Below, in pieces: positions 1-8,922 of a DNA stretch of 64,000 nucleotides (position 1 is its first letter; each line of letters starts with the position of its first letter). The stretch covers positions 17,748-81,747 of the forward strand of contig JBAJNN010000007.1 of the NCBI GenBank assembly GCA_036881905.1. The letters run 5' to 3'. This DNA comes from JBAJNN01 sp036881905 (lineage in GTDB: Bacteria; Pseudomonadota; Alphaproteobacteria; Rhizobiales; Im1). A program made the position numbers and the translations under genes. The notes under the pieces are model-generated. The model ran no database searches. It had not been told where the DNA came from and was given only the letters and a program-made list of their open reading frames with translations.

Positions 1-1472
1 ATTTTGTGGATAGCAGCGCTGATTTTCTTTTGAAGTCAAACGAGATGAGTGATTCTGGCGACCGCCTTGTCGCCAACACAACTGCCAATGGACGCTTTCA
101 TTCCGACTGGCAATCCTTCTTGTATCCCAGGCTAAAGCTTGCCCGTGATTTTCTGTCTGAAGACGGCGCCATCTTTATCAGCATTGATGACGGAGAATAT
201 TCCTCACTAAAAATTATGTGTGATGAGATTTTCGGCGGTGAGAATTTTGTTGCGAACTTAATCTGGAAATCGCGCCAGATAATTGACAGCCGTAACAAAA
301 CGAAAACTTCGACCGACCACGAGTATATTCTCGTGTATACCAAATCAAAGGAATCGTTCGCGCTGCGTGGAAAGGAGATTGAAGATTCCAAATACAGTAA
401 TCCGGATAACGATCCGCGCGGACCATGGATGAGCAACAGCATTCTGGGGCTCGCAAACGCAACCCAGCGCCCCAACTTGCATTATTCGATTGTTGACCCT
501 GATACTAGCCGAGAGTTTGCGTGCCCACCTGATACTGGCTGGCGTTATTCCAAAGAGACTATGGCGGAGAAGATCGCAGACGCGCGAATAATCTTCCCCA
601 GAAGCGATGATGGTCGGCCGCGAGAAAAGAAATTTAGGTCTGAACTTACGAGTGAGTTCACAGGATTCTCTTCAATTCTCTCTCAAGAAGCTGGCTACAC
701 ACTTAACGGTTCGCGCGAGGTACGCGACCTGTTTGGGGCTAAATTCTTTGATTTTCCAAAGCCAGTATCCCTTTTGGACATTCTGCTTCAGCAAGGAGCA
801 CCAAATGGTGACGAATTGGTAATGGACTTCTTTGCAGGATCCGGCACCACAGCACACGCCGTCATGGCGGCAAACGCGAAAGATGGTGGCTGTCGTTCCT
901 TTATCTTGGTTCAACTTCCAGAAGCGCTATCATCAAATAGCGAAGCATATAAGTCTGGATACAAGACTATCGCAGATCTCTCGAAGGAACGTATCCGCCG
1001 CGCGGGCAAGAAAATTCTCGAAGGCGATTGCCACCCAGACTGGAACAAGGACGTCGGCTTCCGCGTCCTGAAAATTGACACGTCGAACATGCAAGACGTG
1101 TATTATCGGCCGGACCAGGTCGAGCAGAAGGATCTGCTGGACGCCGTTGATAACATCAAGCCCGACCGCACGCCCGAAGACTTGCTATTCCAGGTTATGG
1201 TCGATTGGGGCAGCGACCTTGCCGCGCCGATCAGCCGCGAGACGGTGCTGGGTAAGACCGTTTTCTTCGTCAACAAGTCGCCCTATGCGGGGCCAGACCT
1301 GATCGCCTGTTTTGACACAGGCGTCACCGAAGACCTTGTCAAAGAGCTGGCGAAGCATGAGCCGGTCAAGGCCGTTTTCCGCGATAACGGCTTCATTTCC
1401 GATGCGGTGAAAATCAACGTCGAGCAGATTTTCCGCCAACTTTCGCCAACCACCGACGTCAAATCAATCTAA
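1..1472 (+). CDS. Type III DNA methyltransferase (Mod), 5' end outside window
   Basis: This is the C-terminal part of the modification subunit of a type III restriction-modification system, an adenine-N6 methyltransferase that also provides target recognition for Res. The frame is open from base 3, so the true start and the catalytic DPPY motif lie upstream of the window. The SAM-binding FxGxG-type motif (FFAGSGTTAHAV) is encoded at about 823-858, after the variable target-recognition region, which is the order known for beta-class Mod proteins. The segment before it (about 240-820) is visibly more AT-rich than the 3' end, as expected for an exchanged specificity domain. The gene is followed 14 bases later by Res on the same strand. 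Confidence 0.93.
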   Translation, partial: FVDSSADFLLKSNEMSDSGDRLVANTTANGRFHSDWQSFLYPRLKLARDFLSEDGAIFISIDDGEYSSLKIMCDEIFGGENFVANLIWKSRQIIDSRNKTKTSTDHEYILVYTKSKESFALRGKEIEDSKYSNPDNDPRGPWMSNSILGLANATQRPNLHYSIVDPDTSREFACPPDTGWRYSKETMAEKIADARIIFPRSDDGRPREKKFRSELTSEFTGFSSILSQEAGYTLNGSREVRDLFGAKFFDFPKPVSLLDILLQQGAPNGDELVMDFFAGSGTTAHAVMAANAKDGGCRSFILVQLPEALSSNSEAYKSGYKTIADLSKERIRRAGKKILEGDCHPDWNKDVGFRVLKIDTSNMQDVYYRPDQVEQKDLLDAVDNIKPDRTPEDLLFQVMVDWGSDLAAPISRETVLGKTVFFVNKSPYAGPDLIACFDTGVTEDLVKELAKHEPVKAVFRDNGFISDAVKINVEQIFRQLSPTTDVKSI

Positions 1473-1486
1473 GGGGGCGGGAGCAC

Positions 1487-4400
1487 ATGAAACTGAAATT
1501 TAAGGTCCAGCCCTATCAAACCAACGCCGTCAAATCCGTTGTGGATTGCTTCGCCGACCAGCCGAACGTGGCGGGCATCACCTACCGGATCGATCCCGGC
1601 CGCAAGGCGCAGATGAGCAGTTTCGAAGAGGGGTTCAAGAACGCCGATATCGCGCTTTCCGACCATCAGGTGCTGGCTAACATCAAGGACGTGCAACGCC
1701 GTCAGAACCTGCCTCTGTCGGATACGCTTGTATCCAGCGCCGGATGCAAGTTCAACCTCGATACAGAGATGGAGACGGGCACCGGCAAGACCTATTGTTA
1801 CATCAAGACCATGTTCGAGATGAACAAGCAGTACGGTTGGTCGAAGTTCATCGTCATGGTGCCCAGCATCGCCATCCGCGAGGGGGTCTATAAGTCCCTT
1901 CAGATCACCGCCGACCACTTCGCCGAGACCTACGGCAAGAAGGCGCGGTTCTTCATCTACAATTCCAAGCGCCTGCACGAATTGGAGAGCTTTTCGTCGG
2001 ACGCCGGCATCAACGTCATGGTGATCAACATCCAGGCATTTGCCTCGCGCGGAGCGGACAATCGCCGTATCTATGACGAGCTGGACGATTTTCAGTCCCG
2101 CCGTCCCATCGACGTGATCGCCAGTAACCGTGCGATCCTCATTCTGGATGAGCCGCAGAAAATGGAAGGCAGGGCCACCATGGAGGCCCTGCCGAAATTC
2201 AAGCCTCTGATGATCCTGCGCTATTCGGCGACCCACAAGACCCAGCACAACCGCATCCACCGGCTGGATGCTTTGGACGCCTATAACCAGAAGCTGGTGA
2301 AGAAGATTGCCGTGCGCGGCATCCATACGCGCGGTCTGGCCGGGACAAACGCCTATCTCTATCTCGAAGGCATCGACATCTCGAAGAAGGCGCCTGTGGC
2401 TCGGATCGAGCTGGAGGTGAAGCTAAAGTCCGGTGAGATCAAACGCCAGCTCCGCAGGCTGGAATTTCGCGACGACCTGTTCGTGGAATCCGGCCAGCTG
2501 GACCAGTACCGCGACGGCTTTACCATCTCGCAGATCGACTACAACCACGATACCGTCGAATTCACCAACGGCATTGTGCTGAAGGCGGGCGAAGCGACCG
2601 GTGATGTGTCTGAACGGGACATCCGGCGCATCCAGATACGCGAGGCGACCAAGGCGCACCTGGACAAGGAAAAGCAGCTCTTCGCGCAGGGGATCAAGGT
2701 GCTGTCCCTGTTCTTCATCGACGAGGTGGTCAAGTATCGCGACTACGATCAGGCCGACGAGAAGGGCGAGTATGCGCGGGTTTTCGAGGAAGAATATGAC
2801 CTGCTGAAGGCCGAGTATCTCTCGGAGCTGGCGATCGACAACGAAGCGTACCGCAAGCATCTTGCCAGCATCGACGTGAGCAAGACCCATAACGGGTATT
2901 TCTCCATCGACAAGAAGACCAGCCGCCTGAAAGACCCCGTTGTTGGAGCGCGGGCCGTCGATTCCGATGACGTAGATGCCTATGACCTGATTCTGAAAGA
3001 CAAGGAAAGGCTACTCTCTTTTGAGGAGCCGACCCGGTTTATCTTCTCTCACTCCGCCCTTCGAGAAGGCTGGGACAATCCCAATGTCTTCGTCATGTGC
3101 ATGCTCAAGCACAGCGACAACACCATCTCTCGCCGTCAGGAAGTGGGGCGCGGCCTTCGTTTATCCGTTGATCGGCACGGTGACCGGATGGACCACCCCG
3201 CTGTTGTCCACGACGTAAACGTCCTGACCGTTGTCGCTAGCGAGAGTTATCGCGACTTCGTCAGCGGCTTGCAGAAGGAAATTTCGGACACGCTTTCGGC
3301 GCGCCCGCGTCAGGCGACCGAAGCCTATTTCACAGGAAAGACCATTCTCACCGATTCAGGTCCGGTCGAAATCACGCCCGCCCTTGCGAAGCAGATTTAT
3401 CGGTATCTTGTCAAAAACGACTATACGGACGATGCGGACCAGATTGCCGGGACGTATCACGAGGCGAAGGAAGCCGGAACACTTGCTGATCTGCCCGAGG
3501 ATCTGAAACCTCATGCGGCGCAGGTATTCCAGCTTATCGACAGCGTCTTCAGCGATGCGCAGCTGCCGAAGGTCGAGGATGGCCGAAAGCACAAAACCAA
3601 TCCGCTGAACGCTAACTTCGAGAAGAAGGAGTTTCAGGAGCTATGGTCTCGGATCAATCAGAAAGCCGTCTATCGGGTGGAGTTCGATTCATCAGAGCTT
3701 GTTCGGAAATGTATCAGCGCCCTCGATAGCCAGCTTCGCGTTACCCCCTTGCAGTACACCGTGCAGGTCGGCGTTCAGCAGGACGGTCTGACCGACGACC
3801 AGCTCAAGACCGGCGACGGTTTTCAGGTTACCGGCACTTCAACGGAGCAAGGCGGTTCCGTGCATTCCTTGGTCAGATATGACTTGGTCGGAAAGGTCGC
3901 GGAGAATGCCCGTCTTACGCGGGCGACGGCGGCGGCGATCCTGACCGGGATCGAGCCCAATGTCTTTGCGCAGTTCAAGCAGAACCCCGAGCACTTTATC
4001 GCCGAAGCGTCCCGCATCATTGCCGAACAGAAGGCGACGATGATCATCGAGCGCCTGGATTATGACGCCGTGGCCGACCGGTACGGGGTGGATATCTTCA
4101 CGGCCAATCAGACAGGCCAGGACTTCTCCCGCGCTATGAAAATGAAGAACCACGTCCATGACTACGTCGTCACTGATTCCGATGTCGAGAAACGTTTCGT
4201 CGAAGAACTCGATACCAGCAGTGAAGTCGTGGTCTACGCGAAGCTGCCGCGTGGCTTCCTGATTCCGACGCCGGTCGGGGACTATAACCCTGACTGGGCG
4301 ATTTCCTTCAAGCAGGGCAGCGTGAAGCACATCTACTTCGTCGCCGAAACCAAGGGCTCGATGTCCACGATGAAACTGCGCGAGATCGAGCGGACCAAAA

Positions 4401-4519
4401 TTGAATGCGCTCGAAAGTTCTTCAATGAAATTAGCAAGCGGGCGACCGTAGACCGTGTCAAATACGACGTTGTCACCGACTATGCCAAGCTGATGGATAT
4501 CGTTTCATCAGCTGCTTGA
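1487..4519 (+). CDS. Type III restriction endonuclease subunit (Res)
   Basis: This is the 1010-residue ATP-dependent restriction subunit that partners Mod. It has a superfamily 2 helicase core: Walker A TGTGKT near residue 98, a DEP box (ILDEPQKME) near 220, a SAT-like motif (LRYSATH) near 243, and motif VI (RRQEVGRGLRL) near 550. A PD-(D/E)XK nuclease signature follows near the C-terminus (YNPDW near 933, then VAETKG near 952). The length is normal for Res (about 970-1050). The upstream GGGGGCGGGAG is a plausible ribosome binding site. The protein appears intact. It converges with the prophage lysis genes, with only 17 bases between the stop codons. Confidence 0.96.
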   Translation: MKLKFKVQPYQTNAVKSVVDCFADQPNVAGITYRIDPGRKAQMSSFEEGFKNADIALSDHQVLANIKDVQRRQNLPLSDTLVSSAGCKFNLDTEMETGTGKTYCYIKTMFEMNKQYGWSKFIVMVPSIAIREGVYKSLQITADHFAETYGKKARFFIYNSKRLHELESFSSDAGINVMVINIQAFASRGADNRRIYDELDDFQSRRPIDVIASNRAILILDEPQKMEGRATMEALPKFKPLMILRYSATHKTQHNRIHRLDALDAYNQKLVKKIAVRGIHTRGLAGTNAYLYLEGIDISKKAPVARIELEVKLKSGEIKRQLRRLEFRDDLFVESGQLDQYRDGFTISQIDYNHDTVEFTNGIVLKAGEATGDVSERDIRRIQIREATKAHLDKEKQLFAQGIKVLSLFFIDEVVKYRDYDQADEKGEYARVFEEEYDLLKAEYLSELAIDNEAYRKHLASIDVSKTHNGYFSIDKKTSRLKDPVVGARAVDSDDVDAYDLILKDKERLLSFEEPTRFIFSHSALREGWDNPNVFVMCMLKHSDNTISRRQEVGRGLRLSVDRHGDRMDHPAVVHDVNVLTVVASESYRDFVSGLQKEISDTLSARPRQATEAYFTGKTILTDSGPVEITPALAKQIYRYLVKNDYTDDADQIAGTYHEAKEAGTLADLPEDLKPHAAQVFQLIDSVFSDAQLPKVEDGRKHKTNPLNANFEKKEFQELWSRINQKAVYRVEFDSSELVRKCISALDSQLRVTPLQYTVQVGVQQDGLTDDQLKTGDGFQVTGTSTEQGGSVHSLVRYDLVGKVAENARLTRATAAAILTGIEPNVFAQFKQNPEHFIAEASRIIAEQKATMIIERLDYDAVADRYGVDIFTANQTGQDFSRAMKMKNHVHDYVVTDSDVEKRFVEELDTSSEVVVYAKLPRGFLIPTPVGDYNPDWAISFKQGSVKHIYFVAETKGSMSTMKLREIERTKIECARKFFNEISKRATVDRVKYDVVTDYAKLMDIVSSAA

Positions 4520-4536
4520 TTACATTTGAACAGGCA

Positions 4537-4959
4537 TTAGCGAGCCCGCCCCCCAAACTTCTCCACCGTCCGCATGGTGCCCAGGCCGAGCAAGGAGAGT
4601 AGCACCGTGACCAAGGTCTCTGTGCCGGTCAGTTCCGGCAGCGCCGTGACATGGGGGAAGTAATTGACGGTAACCCAGGTCAGCAGGTCGAACAGGATGA
4701 AGTGCCAGAGCAGCGCAAAACCGCAGACCCAGCCGATGAAGGGCCGCCAGCCAGCGACGAAGATGGAGCGATGCCCTGCCTCGATCTTGTTGAGCTCGAT
4801 CTGAGCCAGGCTGGGTTTCAACATCAGCTTGGCCTTGATGACCTCGGCGGCGCGTTTTTCGTCGTCGGTTTCGACGAACTGGTCAATGATGTTGGCGACG
4901 CCCTCGGCGGCCGAGACGACCCCGCCACCGACGATTGATCCCAAAATCTTGTCCAGCAT
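4537..4959 (-). CDS. Three-TM holin family protein (GTA/phage type)
   Basis: This 140-residue protein has an N-terminal glycine-rich segment, a charged helix (about 30-60) and two or three hydrophobic segments in the C-terminal half (around 68-92, 97-105 and 113-130). This resembles the 3TM holin family used by gene transfer agents and related phages to permeabilise the inner membrane at lysis. It lies last in the lysis cluster, 3 bases after the M15 endolysin gene. The family assignment comes from the overall pattern (start MLDKILGSIVGGG and the GWRPFIGW motif) and from context. Confidence 0.82.
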   Translation of the reverse strand: MLDKILGSIVGGGVVSAAEGVANIIDQFVETDDEKRAAEVIKAKLMLKPSLAQIELNKIEAGHRSIFVAGWRPFIGWVCGFALLWHFILFDLLTWVTVNYFPHVTALPELTGTETLVTVLLSLLGLGTMRTVEKFGGRAR

Positions 4960-4962
4960 GTT

Positions 4963-5355
4963 CTACTCCGCAATCTCGAAATGCACCAGGTCGTCGAAAG
5001 TGTTGTCCCGGACCTCGGTGTCGCTATCCCAATCGCCACCCCAGCGGAAATCGACACCCATCGCCTTGGCGGTCGCCAGGACGTATCCGGCAAACAGGGT
5101 TTGACGCTCGCGGTCGTCCCAGACGACCGGATAGGGCGTCACGTCCACGGCCATGGACGGCACGGTGTTGTGCTTGCCGTTTGGCCAGCGGACCTTGCTC
5201 TTGCCCTCCTCGACCATGCGGTCCTGTCGTTCCTTGTCCCGATGACCCTCGAGGATGGTGCAATCGAAGTGCCTGATCACCTCGTTGAACACCCGCTGCA
5301 GGCGGGGGTCACAGGTGCCGAGCCTGGAAAGCGATTTGTCGGAAAAACTCGGCAT
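4963..5355 (-). CDS. M15-family peptidase endolysin
   Basis: This 130-residue protein resembles L-alanyl-D-glutamate or D-Ala-D-Ala endopeptidases of the M15 family used as phage endolysins to cut peptidoglycan crosslinks. Zinc-site residues can be seen: H62 and D71 in HNTVPSMAVD, and H125 in DDLVHFEI, with the substrate-side FRWGGDWD segment around 103-110. The start codon overlaps the stop of the upstream DUF6127 gene (TGATG), so the two are translationally coupled. There is no signal peptide, which fits a holin-dependent endolysin. Confidence 0.9.
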   Translation of the reverse strand: MPSFSDKSLSRLGTCDPRLQRVFNEVIRHFDCTILEGHRDKERQDRMVEEGKSKVRWPNGKHNTVPSMAVDVTPYPVVWDDRERQTLFAGYVLATAKAMGVDFRWGGDWDSDTEVRDNTFDDLVHFEIAE

Positions 5356-5642
5356 CAGTGGCCTCCGAACAGCTTGAGCTTGATGGCGACGCCGGCGATC
5401 AGCGCGAGGATGAGACCGGTGGTGATGAGGCGAACGACGGTCTGCCAGGCTGTGCGCTTGGCGATGCGAACGGCGCCCAAAAGAGAGCGCAGATCGCGGA
5501 TGACGATGGCGGCGTCTTCGTCGACCAAACCGACGTCCGCCAGCGCCCGTTTGGCGCCTCGCTCCGCGGCCAGTTCGAGGAGCTGCTCGAACTCCTCTTC
5601 GGGCATGACGACATGCCCGTCCTCTACCGAGGGACGGTTCAT
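5355..5642 (-). CDS. DUF6127-like small membrane protein of the lysis cluster
   Basis: This 95-residue protein has an acidic, helical N-terminal half (about 12-60) and a single hydrophobic segment near 71-88 (TTGLILALIAGVAIKLKLF). This matches small phage proteins annotated DUF6127 that sit before the endolysin. A spanin- or holin-accessory role is possible but is inferred from position only. A good ribosome binding site (GAAAGGAGAAATC) precedes the ATG, and the stop overlaps the endolysin start. Confidence 0.72.
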   Translation of the reverse strand: MNRPSVEDGHVVMPEEEFEQLLELAAERGAKRALADVGLVDEDAAIVIRDLRSLLGAVRIAKRTAWQTVVRLITTGLILALIAGVAIKLKLFGGH

Positions 5643-5689
5643 TGATTTCTCCTTTCGATATTCAGAGGCGCGTGGCGACCGGCTGGCGC

Positions 5690-6994
5690 TTATTCAGGAT
5701 CCCGCCGCATCGGACCATCGATGGCGACGGCGACCTTGCCGGTCAGCATCCACAGCGCGCCGGTTAGCATGGCGACGTTGTAGGTGAAGCTGTTGTCGCA
5801 GGCGTGGCGCCAGTATTCGCCATCCAGGTACATGCAAGCGCCCTTGCAAAGCTGAACCACAGGGCAACGCCGGCATTCGTCTCGGAGCGACCAGTGCTTG
5901 GCGGTGGTGAGCCGCACATCGTCGAGGGCGTCGACGTGGCCAATCCGATGGGCAGTGTCGCCCGTGTTCTGGCAGGTGTAGACGTTGCCCTTGAGGTCGA
6001 CCGCGATGTTGTCTTCGCGGTCCATGCCGCACTTTTGGCCGAGGGTTGAAGCGGGCCGGGCCTCGGCGAGAGAGTTGAACCAGTCCTGGAGCTTCATCCA
6101 GACGGTCGCAACGGCAAGTGCGCTGTCGTCCATGACTTCGCCCCGGAGCGCCAGCCGGATTTATTTATGTTCCTCATCCGTAGCCGGCGAGAGCATGAGC
6201 CCGCCCGGATCGTAGGGCAGCAGCAATTCCTCGGTGCCGACCACCACGGATTGGTCACCCATCGTTTCGACGAACCACTCGCGCGCCGCCTTGAGGCTGT
6301 GGTGGTCTCGGGTCAGCACGACGTTGAACGAGACCTTGCCCTTGGGATGAAGACGGGCGAACAGCGCCCGGATCGCCGCTGCCTTCTCCGGGTCCTCGAA
6401 CGGGTCGGGCCCGCGCAGGGCCTGCCCGGGCCCGTCATGAGAGACCGCGACAGCGAAGTCCAGGCGATCGAGCCACTCGATCTTTTCTTCGTTCAGGACC
6501 GAACCGTTGGTGATGACGGAGAGATCGGCGCTGGGCCACCGGTCCTTGATGCCCTCGGCCAAGGGTTTCAGCTTCTTCCAGTAGACGAAGGGCTCTCCGC
6601 CCCAGAACTGGATGTTGGTGCCGGCGCCCTTGCCGTCCCTCCCGCCATCCCACCAGGAATCCAGGTTGGCGAGGAATCGGCCGACATCGGCGAGGTCGGT
6701 CGCCTTCTCTTGCCCGACCTGGCTCGCCTGACCGCAGTAGGCACAGGAATAGTTGCAGCGAAACCCCAGCGAGACCTTGAGCTTGCGAACGGTGTGCGCC
6801 TTCCGGTCCGGGTTCTCGGGACTCACCGCTGTCGCCGTGTCCCACGCCCTTTCCTCGTCCGCATAAACGAAACCGGCCGGGGAGAGATCCACCGGCCGGC
6901 CGTCTTCGTGGGTCAGGAGAGACGCGTACGGGTCATAAAGCAGCCGCTCGGTCGAACCATCGGGTCCTTGCAGCGTGACGGTGTAGATCGGCAA
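5690..6994 (-). pseudogene. Radical SAM/SPASM maturase 2, interrupted by an in-frame TAA
   Basis: This reading frame encodes a second radical SAM enzyme. From a TTG start at 6994 (GGAGGG 7-8 bases upstream) there is an N-terminal extension of about 70 residues that could bind a substrate peptide. Next comes the 4Fe-4S CxxxCxxC motif at residues 80, 84 and 87 (CNYSCAYC), then GGEP at 132-135. An in-frame TAA at 6161-6163 (codon 278) ends the first part. The same frame resumes at once and encodes a complete SPASM domain: seven cysteines at 35, 54, 87, 90, 96, 100 and 112, counted from the ATG at 6133. The spacing matches the neighbouring enzyme. One base change would restore a protein of about 434 residues. 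Split but functional halves, or readthrough, cannot be excluded. The 5' end overlaps maturase 1 by 62 bases. Confidence 0.88.
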
Positions 6995-7985
6995 TGGATG
7001 CTCCCTCCTGTTCGGCAATCCAGGCGAATAGCTCGTGCTTGGCCTTGGCCAGGCGGCAATCGACATCGTGAGTCTGGGACAGGTGACAGTTGCCCCGGCA
7101 CCAGCGGTTGATGGGGCAGGCTTGGCATTCGGCGGTGTCGATGAAGCGATGCACGTGGCGAAGCGCCGCCACGGTTTCGGCCGAGCTGGGCTCCGGCTCG
7201 AACAGGTGGCCAGTACGCAGGCTTCGGCGGACCGAGTGGTGGCAGCCATAACGATTGCCGGCGAGATCGACAGAGACATGGTCACCGGCGTGGCAGAGGG
7301 GCGCCGGCGGCCGGGAGGGCGCGCCGAGGGCTTTCCGCCATTTCTCGAGATGGCCTTCGAACATGCCGTGGGCGTGGCGGTGGCCATCGAGACGAAGTCG
7401 CGCCAGTTCGCGAAGATGCGGCAGGTGGCGATCGAGATCGGCGTGGGTCAGGTAGTAGGCGGGTTCGCATCCCTCCGTTGCCCGCACCCAGTGGACATAG
7501 GGAAAGAACGGCCGCCCGAAACGTTGCTCCAGCCGGTCGAGTTCCCCGAACCACGGCCAGGCGAACAGGTTCTTCTGAGAGAACAGGAACGAAATCGCCG
7601 AGTTCTGTAACCTCGCCACCTGGTCCCATCTGGGCTCGCCGAACGGCTGGTGCCGGCTCACCACCACATAGGCGCCCCAGCGATTGAGGGCTTCGACGTG
7701 CCGATCTTCGAGCAGGCTGCCGTTGGTGACCAGCTTGACGAAGGCGAGCGGAACGCCGGCCGCGATGAGCGCCACGTGGATCGCCTCGATGGTCTCCCAA
7801 TAAAGTAACGGCTCCCCGCCCCAATAGGCGACCTCGGTGATGCCCTTCGCCGTCACGTAGGGAACGACCCGGTCGACGAAGTCCTCGACCGGGTGCCGAC
7901 GCCTCTCCGCGTCGCCGCCCTTGGGGTCCTGGAGACAATAGGCGCAGCGAAAGTTGCAGGCGTAACCGAGAAAGATGTTGAGCAC
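6933..7985 (-). CDS. Radical SAM/SPASM peptide maturase 1 in phage tail operon
   Basis: This 350-residue protein has the radical SAM CxxxCxxC motif almost at the N-terminus (C10, C14, C17), GGEP at 56-59, and a SPASM-type auxiliary cluster domain with cysteines at 231, 248, 287, 290, 296, 300 and 310. Enzymes of this class use S-adenosylmethionine and auxiliary 4Fe-4S clusters to modify peptides, for example by thioether or C-C crosslinking. The start is GTG, 5 bases after the stop of the 306-residue gene, so coupling is likely. The substrate is not known; the Cys/Tyr tail of the fibre protein two genes upstream is the obvious candidate by position and composition. The gene appears intact. 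Confidence 0.93.
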   Translation of the reverse strand: MLNIFLGYACNFRCAYCLQDPKGGDAERRRHPVEDFVDRVVPYVTAKGITEVAYWGGEPLLYWETIEAIHVALIAAGVPLAFVKLVTNGSLLEDRHVEALNRWGAYVVVSRHQPFGEPRWDQVARLQNSAISFLFSQKNLFAWPWFGELDRLEQRFGRPFFPYVHWVRATEGCEPAYYLTHADLDRHLPHLRELARLRLDGHRHAHGMFEGHLEKWRKALGAPSRPPAPLCHAGDHVSVDLAGNRYGCHHSVRRSLRTGHLFEPEPSSAETVAALRHVHRFIDTAECQACPINRWCRGNCHLSQTHDVDCRLAKAKHELFAWIAEQEGASIADLHRHAARTRWFDRAAAL

Positions 7986-7989
7986 GGGT

Positions 7990-8910
7990 TCAGGCCGCCA
8001 CGGAATCCGCCACCCGGATCTCGGCCTCCGCCACGCCGCTGAAGTGACGGAACCCGGCCTTCAGCCGGACGGTGTCGCCCGCCTCAAGGCCGAGCGCCAT
8101 GAAGCGAAACGATGCCGTGCCCGCGTCGGCGCGCACACGCTGGTGCGGCAGGTATCCGCCGGTTGCTTCCAGATAGACCTCGGGCGCGACATCGCTGACC
8201 AGCCGGCCACGGTTGTTGACGACCCGCACATCGACTGTCGCGTTCGCATCCGGCTCAAGAACCGATGGCGCGTCCAGGCGCAGGCTCGGCAGCGCCTTAC
8301 GACCGATGGCCGGGATCTCTGCGGCCGTATGTTCCGGTCCGGGGTCGAGATTACCGACGAGGCCGTATTCGGGGTGCAGAGTCAGGCGGAAACTGCATTG
8401 CGTGAAGTCGCAGGTCTTGAATGGCACATAAACCTGGAGCGGCAGGTTGACACCGGCGACGGCGAGGTGTCTGGGCGCCGGCATTTTGGATGCAAAGCTC
8501 ACCGGAAATCGGTTGAAGGGGGCGAGCGGCAACCCGGCGGTTCCCGCCGAATAGGGCGTCGATAGCGGGAACAGCCAGTTCCCATGGTCAGACCATTCGG
8601 CCCTGTCCTGGAGCGCATCGATGTCGAGGGCGACGGCGCCAAGTTCGCAGAAGACGCGGTCCTCGAAGCGATCAGCGAGCAACATGCCGGGCGTAATCGT
8701 TCGTTCACCGTCGGCCGCAGGAATTACCTTGCCATGTTTACCCACCGGGATCTGCCCGCTTTCGCCGGAAGCCTCCTGGCCAGTAAACGCGCCGCGACCG
8801 TCTAGGATTTCCTCGTAGGTGCGAAGGCTCACCGTTCGCTCGGAACGGATGACCTCGACCAGGAGCCGGACCGGCAGGCCCCACATATGGGCCGTGAAAG
8901 GCGTAATCAT
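7990..8910 (-). CDS. Phage protein of unknown function between Cys-tail fibre and rSAM genes
   Basis: This 306-residue protein is not recognised as a known family. It is mostly beta-type sequence. The C-terminal 90 residues (from about 215) look like an Ig-like or adhesin fold (DANATVDVRVVNN, then a closing strand EAEIRVADS). Two cysteines sit close together in TCDFTQC near 173-179. It starts 12 bases after the Cys-tail gene and ends 4 bases before radical SAM 1, so it probably belongs to the same functional unit, either as a second structural tail component, a chaperone or an adaptor for the maturases. That role is inferred from position only. Confidence 0.8.
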   Translation of the reverse strand: MITPFTAHMWGLPVRLLVEVIRSERTVSLRTYEEILDGRGAFTGQEASGESGQIPVGKHGKVIPAADGERTITPGMLLADRFEDRVFCELGAVALDIDALQDRAEWSDHGNWLFPLSTPYSAGTAGLPLAPFNRFPVSFASKMPAPRHLAVAGVNLPLQVYVPFKTCDFTQCSFRLTLHPEYGLVGNLDPGPEHTAAEIPAIGRKALPSLRLDAPSVLEPDANATVDVRVVNNRGRLVSDVAPEVYLEATGGYLPHQRVRADAGTASFRFMALGLEAGDTVRLKAGFRHFSGVAEAEIRVADSVAA

Positions 8911-8922
8911 CGAAGGGACTCC

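Noticed and set aside
1469..2326. 285-codon minus-strand frame opposite Res
   Set aside because: It is a shadow of the Res gene; no ribosome binding site and no family, while the plus strand has clear helicase motifs.
4520..4560. Possible left attachment site matching tRNA-fMet 3' end
   Set aside because: Looked for TTGCGGGGGCAGGATTT near the end of the lysis genes and did not find it.
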